Part shown: piece after piece, positions 24,589 to 37,022 of the stretch | How positions within the stretch are numbered: position 1 is the stretch's first letter | How the letters are laid out: each line of letters starts with the position of its first letter | NCBI RefSeq assembly: GCF_016808095.1 | Contig: NC_068980.1 | Location: forward strand, 15,193,388 to 15,257,387 | Direction: 5' to 3' | DNA: 64,000 nt | Source: Vigna angularis | Taxonomy: Eukaryota; Streptophyta; Magnoliopsida; Fabales; Fabaceae | Position numbers and translations under genes: made by a program | The notes under the pieces: model-generated | Seen by the model: only the letters and a program-made list of their open reading frames with translations | The model's database searches: none | What the model was told of the DNA's origin: nothing

Positions 24589-27500
24589 TTAAACTTGAGT
24601 TGGTGTAGCATGTGTGGTTGAAGAGGTCGTAGGGTTTTCTGCAACATCACTTACTTTTCTTGACATTCTTCTCTTTGCATGGTTACATTGTTGAATGACC
24701 ATTGTGGTTAGTCTCCAGATTGTTTTCTCTTCACTGTTTTCATAATTCATACGGAAAACGTAAACCAAAAGAGAAAATGTTGATGTGCCTGCTGTCAATA
24801 TGAAGAGGACCCAGAAGCTATTCGGGCTAAGACTTTCAGTTTCTCCATTTACTTTTGTGTCTTCACATTCCTCTGATGCAAGCATTTTGTTCTCTAATTC
24901 ACGTACCTTGCCGGTTTCTACTAAATCTAGAAGTGCTTTGTTTACATCAGGAACCAATGGAGACCCCCTTGCAAATGCCTAACATACACAACACAAAGAG
25001 TTAAACAAACTTCCATAACCAAAGAAAGAGACTAGTAGCATCATGACTGAAACTTGTCAATGAAAAGTGTTTCGCCAACAAATAGTATATTTTAAAAGAA
25101 TCTATTAGAAACTATATCCTTAGCAGATGCATAAATAGAAGCTATGAGAATATTGTTGCATCACATACAAATCCAAATCCTCCAATTTTGTACAAAGGCC
25201 CAGCTTGAATAAACTCTTTACAGTAATTTGCTAGGAAAATTTTGGCTGCAGGAACTTCCAGAAAGGCAGCTCCTATTTCTTTTCTTCTGAAAGCTTCAGC
25301 ATACTCTTCAAGTTCTCCATAGTTCCTCATGTTTTCAGGGTGGAACTGCAACACTTTCTCCACATAATGTTTCAGAAAGGATCCTGAACTGTATCCAACC
25401 CTGATGTTGCTATTCCGTAGCTGATCAATATTATCTATAGTTGGTTCAAACCGTTCAGTAGTTAGCATGCTGGCAAGGTTAGCTGTGTAAGTCTGTGTTA
25501 TGATAAGTGCCACAAACAACCAAACCACCATAACCATCTTTGATAAATTGCTATGTAGCTTGTCTCCTATGTTCAGTTAAATGAACCAAATTAGATTTAG
25601 CTAAGTATTCAACAATGACATAAATGATTGCATGCAAGGACATAGAATCTTAAATTAAAATTACCATCTAGCTTGATTAGAGGGGTCAATGCCAACCAAG
25701 CCATGGTCCCCGTTTGATTCAGCATGGAACCTGTAATTTCAGGACTGTGGCGTCTTTCCAACATCCAAAGAATGAAGCCATTGTAGATAACCATGGCCAG
25801 TATTAAAAGCCACATAGTCTTTGTAAAAGGTTTCATAAATAACCAACCTCTATGATCCACTTTTGATTTAAGGGGAACTACCATCACCACTCCTGGATCA
25901 GTGTATGGCTGACTGAATTCTGCATACTGATATCGATATGAAATTATAGTCACATCAATTACTGCATCGAAATTCTGTTTCATGCATACCCAAATGAAGA
26001 TGTGGGAACAAGTGTCAGTAGCTATGGAGTCCAGATACGAGTACGGACATAAAAAGGGACACATATACAACTAAATTAATAATATATTTGACACGGTACA
26101 AATAATGAGAAAGGATAGATTGAAAGACTTGGTACAAATAATACTATAGTTAACAACTCTTACCTTCAAATAAACTTGCTTCACCAAATTATCGTACGTG
26201 TCATTGAAAGGATAGAATTTGTAGGGCAAGTGATAGGGCAACAACTCCATAGTTTCTCTAAAAAGATCAATGGTGAATCCTCGGAAAGTGGTGGTGTTTT
26301 CTGTTGGGTCCTGAATTACAGTTATGAATTGTTTCAATGTTGCCAAAACGGGGACCCCAATTCTTAGTGGTTTATCCAATGCTGGAATCCATCCTCTTGG
26401 AGTTCCCCAAGGTCTTCCTGGCCATAAAACTTGTCCAAGTTCCTTCATTGAAAAATTGAAAGTAGCATTTTGGCCTATAATATTTGAGAAACCTAGTCCA
26501 TTTGTCCAGAACCCAATTTCCTTATAATCTTTCCCCATCACATTGATGATCTGAAAAGTATCTGAAGGATCTAACTTTTGGTCAGTGAAATGAATTTTTC
26601 CACTTAAGCCCGTAAAATTATTAAGAAGAATCTTATCCAGTAACATTTGATCCTTTTTGTTTTTTATTTGGATCATGGATAGAGAAAGAGTCCACACTGC
26701 ATCATAAGCACGTGCTGCAAATATCCCAGGCTCATTGTTAAGCTCATGAGGGTTCTCTGAGCTAAACTTTTTTCTAAATTTAGAGTAAAAGTCCTTGTAA
26801 TGAAGCCCTATTTCTGGGAAGTAGCTCTTTACTCCAACTATCCCTTGCATTGATGATATAGTAGAAGAGTTCAATGAATGGACAAGACTTGTAAGAGGAT
26901 CAGTAACGATCCACACATAACCTTTCTCCATCATTTTCAATTCCTTTGCAGTTTGAAACAGGTTTATGGCCAAAGGAACTGACAAATTAACAACAAAAAC
27001 TCTACAATAGCTATTCCTAAGCTTCTCTAGTTCTTGAGGCAGTGAAGAGGAGCTTAACGGAGGGATGGTCAAAACATTGCTTATATGAATACCTGACACA
27101 CTGAGATCTCTATAGAGATGAGAGAACATTCTCGTGGATGAAGAATCAGTATCATCGTATATTATGTTAACGTTGTACCATTCAAAGGATTGTACAATAG
27201 CTGCTACTGCTTTCATCTGCTTAAACTGATTACGTGAGATTTGCACAAGGTAGGGCCACTTCAAAGTTGACCAATTTGGAGTTGCATCAGCTAGAGATAG
27301 AACTGGGGTCATATTTTGGCTACAAATATCAGCCACTAAAGTTGTCTCTTTCCATGTATCAGGTCCTATAATTGCTTTCACTTTCTGTGTATCAATAAGA
27401 TCTCTAGCTGGAAAGGAAAGAGTGAGAATTGTTATACATAGTTTAGAACTTGATAATTGTTTCAATAAACTATGGTAAACACTTACAAAGAAAAAAGATT

Positions 27501-28552
27501 AAATATAATTTTAATTCTTAATTTTTTAAACGAAATTAAAATTAATATAGTTAAATTTTTTATACATTTTGATTTCTAAATTTAGAGAAAATATATAAAT
27601 ATAATTAAATTGTTTTGACTTGTTAAACATGTTTTTCAATTGATATTAAAATCAAAATATATTAAACAATATAAACTCAATTAATAAACTCAAATGAAAT
27701 AGATTAACCGTTTTGAAAATATTTAGTATAATTGGATTGAAAAACTATATTTATTTATTTTTAAAATTTAAATATTTGAACAAACCCAATGGTTAAAATT
27801 TAATGACTAAAAATATATTTAATAAAAAAATGAAAATATAAAATGAAACAAATTAAAAATAATTTTTAAAGAAATTAATTTTTTTTTAAGAAATGCTAAT
27901 TGGATTAAATTAACTTTTCGAGAAGGCACATGAAAACAATTTCTCCAATAAATTCCATCTCTTAATTTTCAATAAATATTTATAAAAAAAATTCATCCAG
28001 GTGACCCAATACTAGAAAATCTCCACTGGAATCTCATTTCTGCAACCAATCTTCTATTTTAAGCCAAAGCATCAGTGATTCATGGAAAAGAAAGCTTGGA
28101 TAAATCAAGATGACTTAATTGGAGAAGAAGAGAGGGAGAAAAGAAGTGAAAAGATTTCATATCAGTTCTGATGAAAATTAAAGCCTCTGCTTACACATGA
28201 AAAGATGTAACAGAAATTGCTGTAAAATATGAAACCTAAACTCTTATTTTTCTTTTATCAATATTTAAAGAAAAAAAAGCTAGTTTGATACTAATTTTAA
28301 AAAAACATTCATTTCACAATACTTTGATAATATAATAATATATATTATGATTTTAAATTAAAAATAATATAATTATAATCAAAATATTATTATTTGACTG
28401 TATTAATGAACTTAATTTATAAGTTTTGCAGTGTCATGCTATCATTGCTCATAATGATGATAACATACAACTAAATGCCGCCTAGGACTGATGTAAAGAG
28501 TGGTTTGGAAATTTTGTCAGCCATTAAATAACCTGGCCAGCAGGCCCTCTAA

Positions 28553-28596
<44 letters not shown>

Positions 28597-29458
28597 CGAC
28601 AACAAGTCTTAATTAACTGTACATACAAAATATAATTATTGATTTTTGATAAAGAATATTGAACCTTTTAATTTTAAAGTGAAGATTTCATTTAGGAGGG
28701 TAGATTTTTTCTAAATATATAAATTTTTTAATTTTATTGCATCATAAAAAGTGAACTATTGATTTATACATATTTGTAACTTACTTTAAAAAAATTTGTT
28801 TTCTTAATTTAATTTTGCACATTTCTTATTTATTCCATTCTTCTTTGACGGCTTAATAAGATGATTCTTTTAATTTACATTTCAACTTTTATCTATCAAT
28901 TTAAAGGACCAAAAACTTAAGTTATTCTTGTACAATAAAACTTAATACAATTTTTTTATTTGTTCGTTCTTTAAACAGAATTTAGCCTAAAACTTATTCA
29001 TGTAATGGTGTTCAAATTATAATTGTCTGTGATTTTGATTTATTAATAACATTTTTTCATTTCAGTTGAATGAATCATAATGTAGAATTAAAGGTAATAA
29101 TTTATTATGACAGAAGGGTTTATAATAGTCTTATCCAAGTTGAATAGAATATGAAAGAATAAAAGAGTAGTGGGAAATAAGAAAGACCTGCTAGGGCAGC
29201 CTGAAGAGGATCGCCATGTGAGTCCCTTATCTGTAAATCAAAACTTTGATTGCTGGAATGATAGAAATCTTGCATTGCCATCTTAACAGCAACTATCTCC
29301 TCTTTACCGTTACGAGAGTTGTTGTCTGTAATAACTCCTATGGTACCCTTTATCTTCACATGCATGCCATCATCAACTGTTGTTTTTCCTAATGCAGTAG
29401 TGCTCATCAAACAAAGGAGAGGAACAAGCACATCCAGGCTACCCATAATACCAAACAA
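24589..29458 (-). CDS. GLR: Glutamate receptor-like cation channel, clade 2-like
   Basis: Ligand-gated cation channel subunit of the plant GLR family, expected at the plasma membrane. Five minus-strand exons: 29458-29188, 27407-26164, 25974-25665, 25566-25169 and 24978-24589. All introns have GT/AG borders and matching phases, giving 870 aa. Residues 1-24 look like a signal peptide. The amino-terminal ANF-receptor domain is about 36-420 (AIIGPDTW near 102). The ligand-binding S1 lobe starts near LRIGVPV (438). M1 is about 556-577, the pore loop about 594-606, M3 about 619-640 with the gating motif TYTANLASML at 634-643. S2 is about 645-785 and M4 about 795-816, then a Ser/Thr-rich cytosolic tail. 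The S1 segment NFDAVIDVTI lacks the Gly usually found before the Asp (VGD). Exon order and length are normal for the family; no stop or frameshift seen. Calling it clade 2 is from similarity of the M3-S2 part; the exact member is not assigned. Confidence 0.92.
27408..29187 (-). other. Intron 1 of the GLR gene (1.78 kb)
   Basis: AT-rich, no coding sequence and no TSD-flanked insertion seen. It carries the (TA)n tract at 28556-28595. The donor is CAG|GTCTTTC and the acceptor TTTCCAG|CTAG when read on the minus strand. Confidence 0.85.
28556..28595. repeat. (AT)n microsatellite inside GLR intron 1
   Basis: About 40 bp of alternating A/T. Confidence 0.95.
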
Positions 29459-29487
29459 TAGCTATGCATCATTCATCCATATATTCC

Positions 29488-29500
29488 TTTATATATATAG
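29488..29500 (-). promoter_or_regulatory. TATA-box candidate of the GLR gene
   Basis: On the minus strand CTATATATATAAAGG lies only 30-42 bp before the first ATG (29458). With normal TATA spacing the 5' UTR would be almost absent, so either the leader is very short or translation starts at the second ATG (29446), still before the signal peptide core. Confidence 0.45.
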
Positions 29501-29909
29501 CCACAAAAAACTTGTCAAGTCAATTCATTGAGTCAAATTCCATTTTTCTAGATTGAAAAGAAGTGACAACTTGCCTTCGTCTTTAACATACACTTGTCTA
29601 ATTATATTATGGTTGTTGAGGCGAATGGAGTCAATCGAAGCTTTTAAAAAAATCAAGGGATCATTAAAAAAGTGACCTATTGATGTTAGTGATTATTCAA
29701 ATTAAAGATTTTACGAGCTTTATTTATTTTTATTTTAATCATCAAACAAAGAATATTTTTTATTCTCTATATTTAGGAAAGAAGCTTAAAATTTCTTACA
29801 ATTATTTTTAACCATTTGGTGTAAGTTAGATTATGCTTGAATTTCAACGTTTGTAATTGATGTTCAAAATCATTTTATTAATTAATAAGATGAAGAAAAT
29901 TAGAGAAAA

Positions 29910-29949
<40 letters not shown>

Positions 29950-30677
29950 CTTTTAATATTCGTTATCAACTTAATTAGTACCTTTTATATCAATTTTAAA
30001 TTAGAATAAGAAATAAAAACTTTCTATACGATTAAACATTGTGACCAAGCTAACATGTTTTTCTCTAAACCATGCTATATTTTTCTCAAAAAAAAAAGTA
30101 TGAAAAGTATTTCTATGAAAAATTAAAATAATAAATGAAGACCTTCTAGATATACAAATTTTAATGAAAAAAGTAATTTTTTAAATTGCAAAGTTAATAC
30201 TTTTTTAATCTTTCTTGTCTTGGTGTCGAAATTTAAAAAATCTCTAAACTAGCTTAAAACGGTTCATAGACGAAAGATTATTCAAAGAATAGAAGAAAAT
30301 ATGAATAGAAAGATTAATTTTTATTTTATGTGGTGTCATCGTAATTTCAAGATTCCTCCTTTCGTGTTGGAACTTTCTGCAGGCTGGCTTTTCAGAATAT
30401 AAGTATATTTTATTATTTATTTTAGGTACCTTCAAACATACCACTATTACCTAGAAATTTGAATTGGTACTAACAGTCGCCTCAATGCTTATATGACCAC
30501 ATCAAATAAAACACAGTTAGGGAAGTGAACACATTGTCAATGCCCACTGCAAATAAATTATACCTTTAAAACAAATATATAAAGTACATGTAGTTGGAAG
30601 ACATGCGGACTTTCAAGAACATGAAGCAACAAGCTTTAACTAGTGAGAAGAAGGAAAGGAAAAAACGTAACGACGAA
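29501..30677. other. AT-rich intergenic region upstream of GLR
   Basis: No gene recognised. Contains a short (TA)n tract at 29912-29943. Open frames here are short and without domains. Confidence 0.55.
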
Positions 30678-31030
30678 TGTAACACTCCAATTTGAGATGC
30701 CAGGATTATGAGAAAAAGATTTAAAATTTTAAAACTACTGGAAATCCAATTTAAATAAATGTTTACAATTAATTAACAATAATCCATAATTCAATCAATA
30801 ACAAAATAAAACTCCAGATAAAATTATTTTTCAAAATAAAACCATAAATTTCTCAATCATCTCGTTGCGATATACAATATGTGAATTATCTATTGCTCCC
30901 GTATTAAAACGATAATCTCTGATCGAAACCACAACTACAAATATAAGGGTGAGTCTACTAAGAATCAATCATAAACAGAATAACAAAACTCATAAGTGTT
31001 AAATATTCATCACAATATTAAACACAATAA
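30678..31030 (-). repeat. Possible LTR end (antisense)
   Basis: Begins TGTAACACTCCAATTTGAG, the inverse of a ...GGAGTGTTACA terminus resembling LTR 3' ends (compare GGATGTTACA of the solo LTR at 23799). The other end and a TSD were not found. Confidence 0.35.
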
Positions 31031-31695
31031 TAACACTAATAACTCCCCAATTTTGCATTCTTTTATGTGTTTATGAGTTTAGGCTTTAATTGTGTAGAAT
31101 TAGGATGATTTTCGAATTTTTCTTTAAATTTGTAGTTTTGTAAAATTGTAGTTAAATATAGGTTTTTAGGAATATTTTAGTGTTTGTCATTAATTAGGAA
31201 ATTAATATTTTTTTTTGGAAAGTCTCTTAATAAAAATTTTAGGTTAAAATTTCTACGCATTTTGAGACAGCTTAGCCTATAAATAGAGGCGTCTCTCCAT
31301 CATGTAATCACCTTTGAAATAGACTAAAGTCATAATGTCATTTTGTGCACAAAAACTCTTGTAAGGTCACTCTAGGCTAAAGCAACCATAGTAGCCTCCT
31401 CTAGCCTCCTTCGTCAAAGAGTTGGCCCAACCTCTCTTAGAGAACCCCTAAACACTTCATCCTTCACCATACAATACACCAAAATGGTGACACTTCAACC
31501 ATCATCCACCACACATTCCGATTTCCATTACAAAACCGTGAGCTCCATGAACATATAACTTGATTGCTTCTAGATTTGGCTTGTCCTAGCTAGAGCACTG
31601 CCATCATTTAAGGTTGGCCCAACCTCCTTCTAGACGCATCATCAAATTGCACCATCAAGCCACTTCAACACTTCTTCTTCATGCTTTTGCACCAT
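31031..31695 (+). repeat. Old LTR-like repeat hosting later insertions
   Basis: Contains the promoter-like CTATAAATAGAGGCG at about 31278. Its sequence is interrupted at 31696 by the gypsy element, resumes at 40954-41125, is interrupted again by CACTA 3, and resumes at 44307. Class not determined. Confidence 0.4.
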
Positions 31696-33074
31696 TGTTA
31701 ACACTCTGGCAAGTGTACCGAATCGTATCAAGTAATAATAAGTGGTAAGACCAAGTATCATTTCCCAAGAGACTCACGGCCTAAACAATTATGTGATTTC
31801 TTGATTAAATAAGACTTGTAAACGAAATCATTGTGTTTATATTGCGGAATATAAACATGAATGCAAGTGTTGATCAATTGGATTGAAAGATGCAAAAGTG
31901 ATTGATATAAAATATGGAATGATTATGTTGTTGGGGTTTCCGACTTATCCTATCCACTCTCATATATTTATGAATTCATCTCCTTCATTAATGTTAATGC
32001 CACTTTCTAATTTACCTTAAACTCGATGTCTCAGTGAAGAAAGCCTAATCCTAATTACTAGTTCACAATGTCTTGTCTCCCTAGCAATTAATCATGCATT
32101 ACATTCGCACAGAAGCTTAACGGAAACCAACCCTCCTATCCTTATGTCTAGATAACATTGCTTTTGGGAGAATTTCCCCAGTTCTAGATTCCCGTACGTG
32201 TCCATTTCGACAAAATCAATTATCATGCTATGAATGAGTTAAACAAAGCAAACATAGAGTATAGAGGAAAAATCCTAACAATTAACGAAGTAAAACATAT
32301 ATAATCAAGAATCAATTCAATACATGAGAGTTTCTAAGGATTACATCGTTTCCCCAACAACAATGGAGTTTTAGTTCACCATAGGCATGGTGAAACTAGA
32401 TGAAAATAATGAAAAGAATGAAAGATAGAACCCTAAAAGTTGAAGATCGGAGCTTCCGCATCCAAAATTCGCCTCCAAGGGGTGAAAGGAGTGTATTTTC
32501 GCCTATTTCTGTCCAAAGATCTGACCCTAGGTCGACTAAACCCTTATATAGTTTATAAAACTAACAGAAAACTGGCCCAGGCTCAAGTCGACAGCGCTCA
32601 TCGCTGGAAATTACGCTCAGCGGTAGGTGCGGCACTCAGAATGACGCTCAGCGATGGCGCCCAGGCGCGAAACAGTGAACTCAACAGCAGACTTTGGCGT
32701 TCAGCGGTAGAAATGTCGCTCAGTGGTGACTGCGATACTTGGATTAGCCCTCAACGATGGCGCTTAGGCATCAAACAGAGAACTCAACAACAAGCTTGGC
32801 GCTCAACGGTGAAAATGACGCTGAGCGGTGGCTGCGATTCTTCTTTTGTGCAATTTTCCTTCCTTTCCTGAGTCCAACTCCTTGCTACTTCAACTTCTTC
32901 ATCCAATTCATCTTAATTCCTGTCAAAACAAGGAAAAACAAGCATAAAACCCATCCAACTCTCTTATTTCCACAACTTAAGCAAAAACATGATTTCGATC
33001 TAGTTTCTAAGTCATAAAGGGTGTTTTTAATGTCAAAATTAAGTATAAAAATAACTGTTTTTCAATCGTTATCA
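31696..33074 (-). repeat. 3' LTR of the gypsy element (1379 bp)
   Basis: Plus-strand start TGTTAACA, end GTTATCA. Very similar to 39591-40953, with scattered substitutions and small indels, including extra CGCTCAGCGGTAG-type units near 32580-32830. Confidence 0.95.
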
Positions 33075-33088
33075 CAACCCCAAACTTA
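33075..33088 (-). other. Polypurine tract of the gypsy element
   Basis: On the minus strand TAAGTTTGGGGTTG lies directly before the LTR start TGATAACG, the usual position for plus-strand priming. Confidence 0.7.
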
Positions 33089-34407
33089 GAACTTTGCTTG
33101 TCCTCAAGCAAACAAGATGTAACTCAGTCTTCCACCAATCAATACAATGGTTCAACACATTCAAAAACTCTTTCTTTCAAGACAAGTAATTACTCAAATC
33201 AGCTCATCAAATAGAATTCAATCAAGATACACACATGCCTTGATTCAGAATAAATCATCATGGTGTTCACATAATCACATAATATCCAACATATGTTATT
33301 CTCATGAATAATCAATTAACTAAGCATAGATGTAATCATGTGCTCATGGAATCATTCCTCACCAGATAAAGTGTTTCACTCAATCACACAAGTGTATATA
33401 AAGGTCACTCATTCACTCTACTATCACAATGTCACATGAATCAACTTTGCCTTTCATTTAACCACAATCAAACACACTCACAAGCAAGCATCATCACAAG
33501 GACTTTTCTATGGCTTATAATGTGGCTGGGCTAAGAAGAAAATTGGTTTTTCTGGATCACAAAATTCTTGAGTTAAGAGAGTCATTCATACTTTCATCAT
33601 TTAAACACAACCATTCTTACTTATTCCCAACTTTCCCTTGCATTAAGCTTTTCTTTTCTTTCCTTTTTCTTTCTTTTCTTTCCTTTTTCTTTTGCTTTTT
33701 CATTTGCTCAAAACTTAGCTCAATGCTTATTTATTTTCCCTTTTCAAATTTCCCAACAACCCCAAACTTGAACCTTTATCAATACTACAAATATTCTTAA
33801 CTTAACTCAAGGTAAAGATTTTCAAAAAGGGTTTTCATATTATGTTCAAGGCTAAAGGTTCAAAGGACATAACACATTGTGCTCTCTTTTATTGGGCTAA
33901 AATCATGCATTGGCTAAAAAGGGATAACAATAGATGGCCTTGATCATACGACACATGCAAGCAATTGATTCAATCACAAAAACCTAGGCAAAGTCATTCA
34001 TGCTTTCAAAGTAATATCAATTATTCACAAAAATTCTGGAGTTCAAAACCTCACATATAGGCTCATTCAACATTCCATATATTCCAGATACACATCCTGC
34101 TTAACATCATAATCACAATCACAACATTATGCATCTGTTCACATAGCTTGTGAACAACCACCTGTATATCAGCATATGGTGCACAATCTCAACATCAATC
34201 AATATCCAAGCATCATCAAGCAATACTCATCATGCACAAGTCAATATCAAACCATCACATCAGATAAAGGTTTCAAGCTGAGTACATCACAACTTATTCT
34301 AAAAACAGAAACAAAATAATGTTCACAAAAATAAAAAGGAAAGTTTAGAAAACTAGGGTGCCTCTCAATAAGTGCTTCTTTAACGTTACTAGCTTGACCC
34401 AATAAGC
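33089..34407 (-). other. Non-coding 3' internal region of the gypsy element
   Basis: No coding sequence. The minus-strand reading is purine-rich in part (33640-33720). Long non-coding stretches between integrase and PPT are typical of Athila/Tat elements; no envelope-like frame is visible here. Confidence 0.6.
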
Positions 34408-35289
34408 TCACGGATCAACCAACGTCATCACTATGGAAAGACGTTCCACTTCTCCTCCCAAATAGTGCTTGAGACGTTGACCATTCATTACCCAACTCCT
34501 TTGTGGATCCCTAGCAGCTGGATCTACCAATTCAATTGCTTCATGGGGATGCACACCCGTCACTATGAATGGTCTTGACCATTTTGACTTCAGCTTCCCA
34601 GGAAACAACTTCAACCGTGAATTGAATAATAACACCTGCTGCCTTGGATTAAAAACTTTTTTTATCAGCTTCCTGTCATGATAGAATTTTACCCTTTTTT
34701 TACAATTCCTGGACGAATCATATGCGTGCAACCGCATCTCTTCAAGCTCCAGCATCTGCCTTCGGTGTTTATTCTGAGTTTCATAGGGATCAAAATTCAA
34801 AAATTTAAGAGCCCACAAAGCTTTATGCTCCATCTCCACTGGCAGATGACATGCTTTCCCATAGACTTACTGAAAAGGTGATAAACCCATAGATGTCTTC
34901 ATTGCCGTCCTATATGCCCAGAGAGCATCATCCAGTTTCTGTGACCATTCCTTTCTTGATGAAGTAACTGTTTTCTCCAGTATCCTCTTTATTTTTCTGT
35001 TAGACACCTTAGCTTGCCCATTGATATGTGGATGATAAGGTGCAATTACCTTATGCCTCACACCATAATGTTTGAGTACTTTTGCAAGCTGAAAGTTGCA
35101 AAAATGAGATCCTCCATCACTAATAAGTACTCTTGGAGTTCCGAAGCGTGAAAAGATTTGCCTCTTCCGAAATTTGATCACAATGCTAGCATCATTCTTG
35201 GGACAAGCTAGGGCTTCCACCCATTTACTCACATAATCCACCGCCACCAGAATGTATTCATTGGTGAAAGATGGTGGAAAAGGTTCCAC
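34408..35289 (-). pseudogene. Gypsy integrase, core and C-terminal part
   Basis: Core frame 35289-34867 shows VDYVSKW (first Asp) and ISDGGSHF (second Asp). The position 36 residues after the second Asp, normally the catalytic Glu of the DDE triad, is Lys (GQAK). A second nearby Glu position is also Lys. After ...GLSPFQ a stop codon interrupts the frame; the same frame then continues as VYGKACHLPVE and, from 34839, MEMEHKALWALKF to the C-terminal basic part with FNSRLKLFPGK. It is therefore broken by a stop and by loss of an active-site residue. Its role would have been cDNA insertion. Confidence 0.9.
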
Positions 35290-35453
35290 AAAATCAATAC
35301 CCCAGCAATCAAAGACTTAAACCTCTTAAATGCCTTGTAGTGGCCTCTCATGACGTCTTGCTACTGTTCTTTCTCCATTAAAATGTCCTCCATAAGGTGA
35401 ATCATGACAGTGCCAGAGAATTCCTTCTGCTTCTTCATTTGTTACACACTGCC

Positions 35454-36251
35454 TCACAAGGTTATCTGCTCTAATTTTGAATAAATACGGATCATCTTAA
35501 ATAAACTGCTTGGCATCATGTAATTTTTTTTTCTTTGTTGCCAATTGAGATCATTTGGGATTACTCCTGCAGCTTTAAAACTAGCCATATCAGCAAACCA
35601 CGGTCTTTGTTGGATGTACATGAGTGTTTCATCTGAGAAAGATTCCCAAATTTCAGCTTCCTTGCTTGTAACTTCACTATTAATCAACCTGGATAAGTGA
35701 TCAGCAATTACATTTTCACTCCCCTTTTTGTCACAGATTTCCATATCAAACTCTTGTATTAAAAGCACCCATCTAATCAATCGTGACTTAGAATTCGGCT
35801 TAGTTAACAAAAACTTTATAGCAGCATGATCTGTGTAGATAATCACTTTAGACCCAACAAGATACGGTCTAAATTTCTCCAAAGCATAAACAATAGCAAG
35901 AAATTCTTTTTGTGTGGTGGCATAATTCAAATGGGCTTCATTCAAAACCTTGCTTGCGTAATAGATAGTATGAAATACTTTCTCTTTTCTCTGACTAAGC
36001 ACAACTCCTATTGCATAATCACTGGCATCACACATTAGTTCAAAATTTTGATTCCAATCTAGAGCTACAATCACTAGGACTAACACCAATTTGCTTTTCA
36101 AAATATCAAAGGCTTTTAAACATTCTTCATTCATCACAAAAGGCACATCTTTAACCAGCAAATTACTCAACGGTTTAACAATCTTTGAGAAGTCTTTAAT
36201 AAATCTTCTATAAAACCCAGCATGGCCTAAAAAACCTCTAATCCCCTTCAC
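35454..36251 (-). pseudogene. Gypsy RNase H and connection domain
   Basis: 265-codon frame starting in the RT thumb/connection (GFLGHAGFYRRFIKDFSKI). RNase H motifs are CDASDYAIG (Asp), TQKEFLAIVYALEKF (Glu) and YTDHAAIKFLL (Asp), followed by CDKKGSENVIADHLSRL. The visible acidic residues of the active site are kept. It is separated from the RT frame above and the integrase frame below by shifts, and the integrase zinc-binding region between 35454 and 35289 is not in an open frame. Confidence 0.9.
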
Positions 36252-36269
36252 ATTTTTCGGCGGTGGAAG

Positions 36270-36952
36270 CTACTCAATGACTTCTACTTTGGCTTTATCC
36301 ACTTCAATCCCCCTAGCAGAAATCTTGTGACCCAACACAATTCCTTCTGTTACCATGAAATGACATTTCTCCCAATTAAGCACAAGATTCGTTTGAACAC
36401 ATCTCTTGAGGACAATATCCAAATTTGCCAAACACCTTTGGAAAGAATCTCCAAACACTGAAAAGTCATCCATGAAGACTTCAATACACTTCTCTATGAG
36501 ATCCGCAAAAATTGCCTGCATACACCTTTGAAACGTAGCTGGAGCATTACATAACCCAAATGACATCTTCTTGTAAGCAAATACACCAAATGGACATGTA
36601 AATACCGTCTTCTCTTGATCTTTTAGATCCACCACAATTTGATTGTATCCAAAATATCCATCTAGAAAGCAATAAAAGGCCTGACCTGCCAATCTTTCGA
36701 GCATCTGATCCATAAAAGAAGGGGAAAATGATCCTTCCTAGTAGCTTTATTTAACTTCCTATAATCAATGCACATCCTCCATCTAGTAACTGTCCTAGTA
36801 GGAACAAGCTCATTCTTCTCATTATATATTATTGTCATCCCACCTTTCTTTGGCACTACCTGTATTGGACTCACCCATTCACTATCAGAGATTGGATATA
36901 TAATACCAGCTTCTAGCAGCTTCAGTACTTCTTTTCTAACCACCTCCTTCAT
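36270..36952 (-). pseudogene. Gypsy reverse transcriptase
   Basis: Two overlapping frames. The first (36952-36662) carries EVVRKEVLKLLEAGIIYPIS, WVSPIQVVPKKGG and WRMCIDYRKLN. A frameshift near 36715 moves to the second (36713-36270), with FLDGYFGYNQI, CPFGVFAYKKMSFGLCNAP and the catalytic box FMDDFSVFG, then LGHKIS. Active-site aspartates look intact, but the domain cannot be read through without the shift. Confidence 0.92.
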
Positions 36953-37022
36953 CCGGATTTAACCTTCTCTGAGGTTGAGCACATGGTCTATAATCATCTT
37001 CCATAAATATTTTATGCATGCA

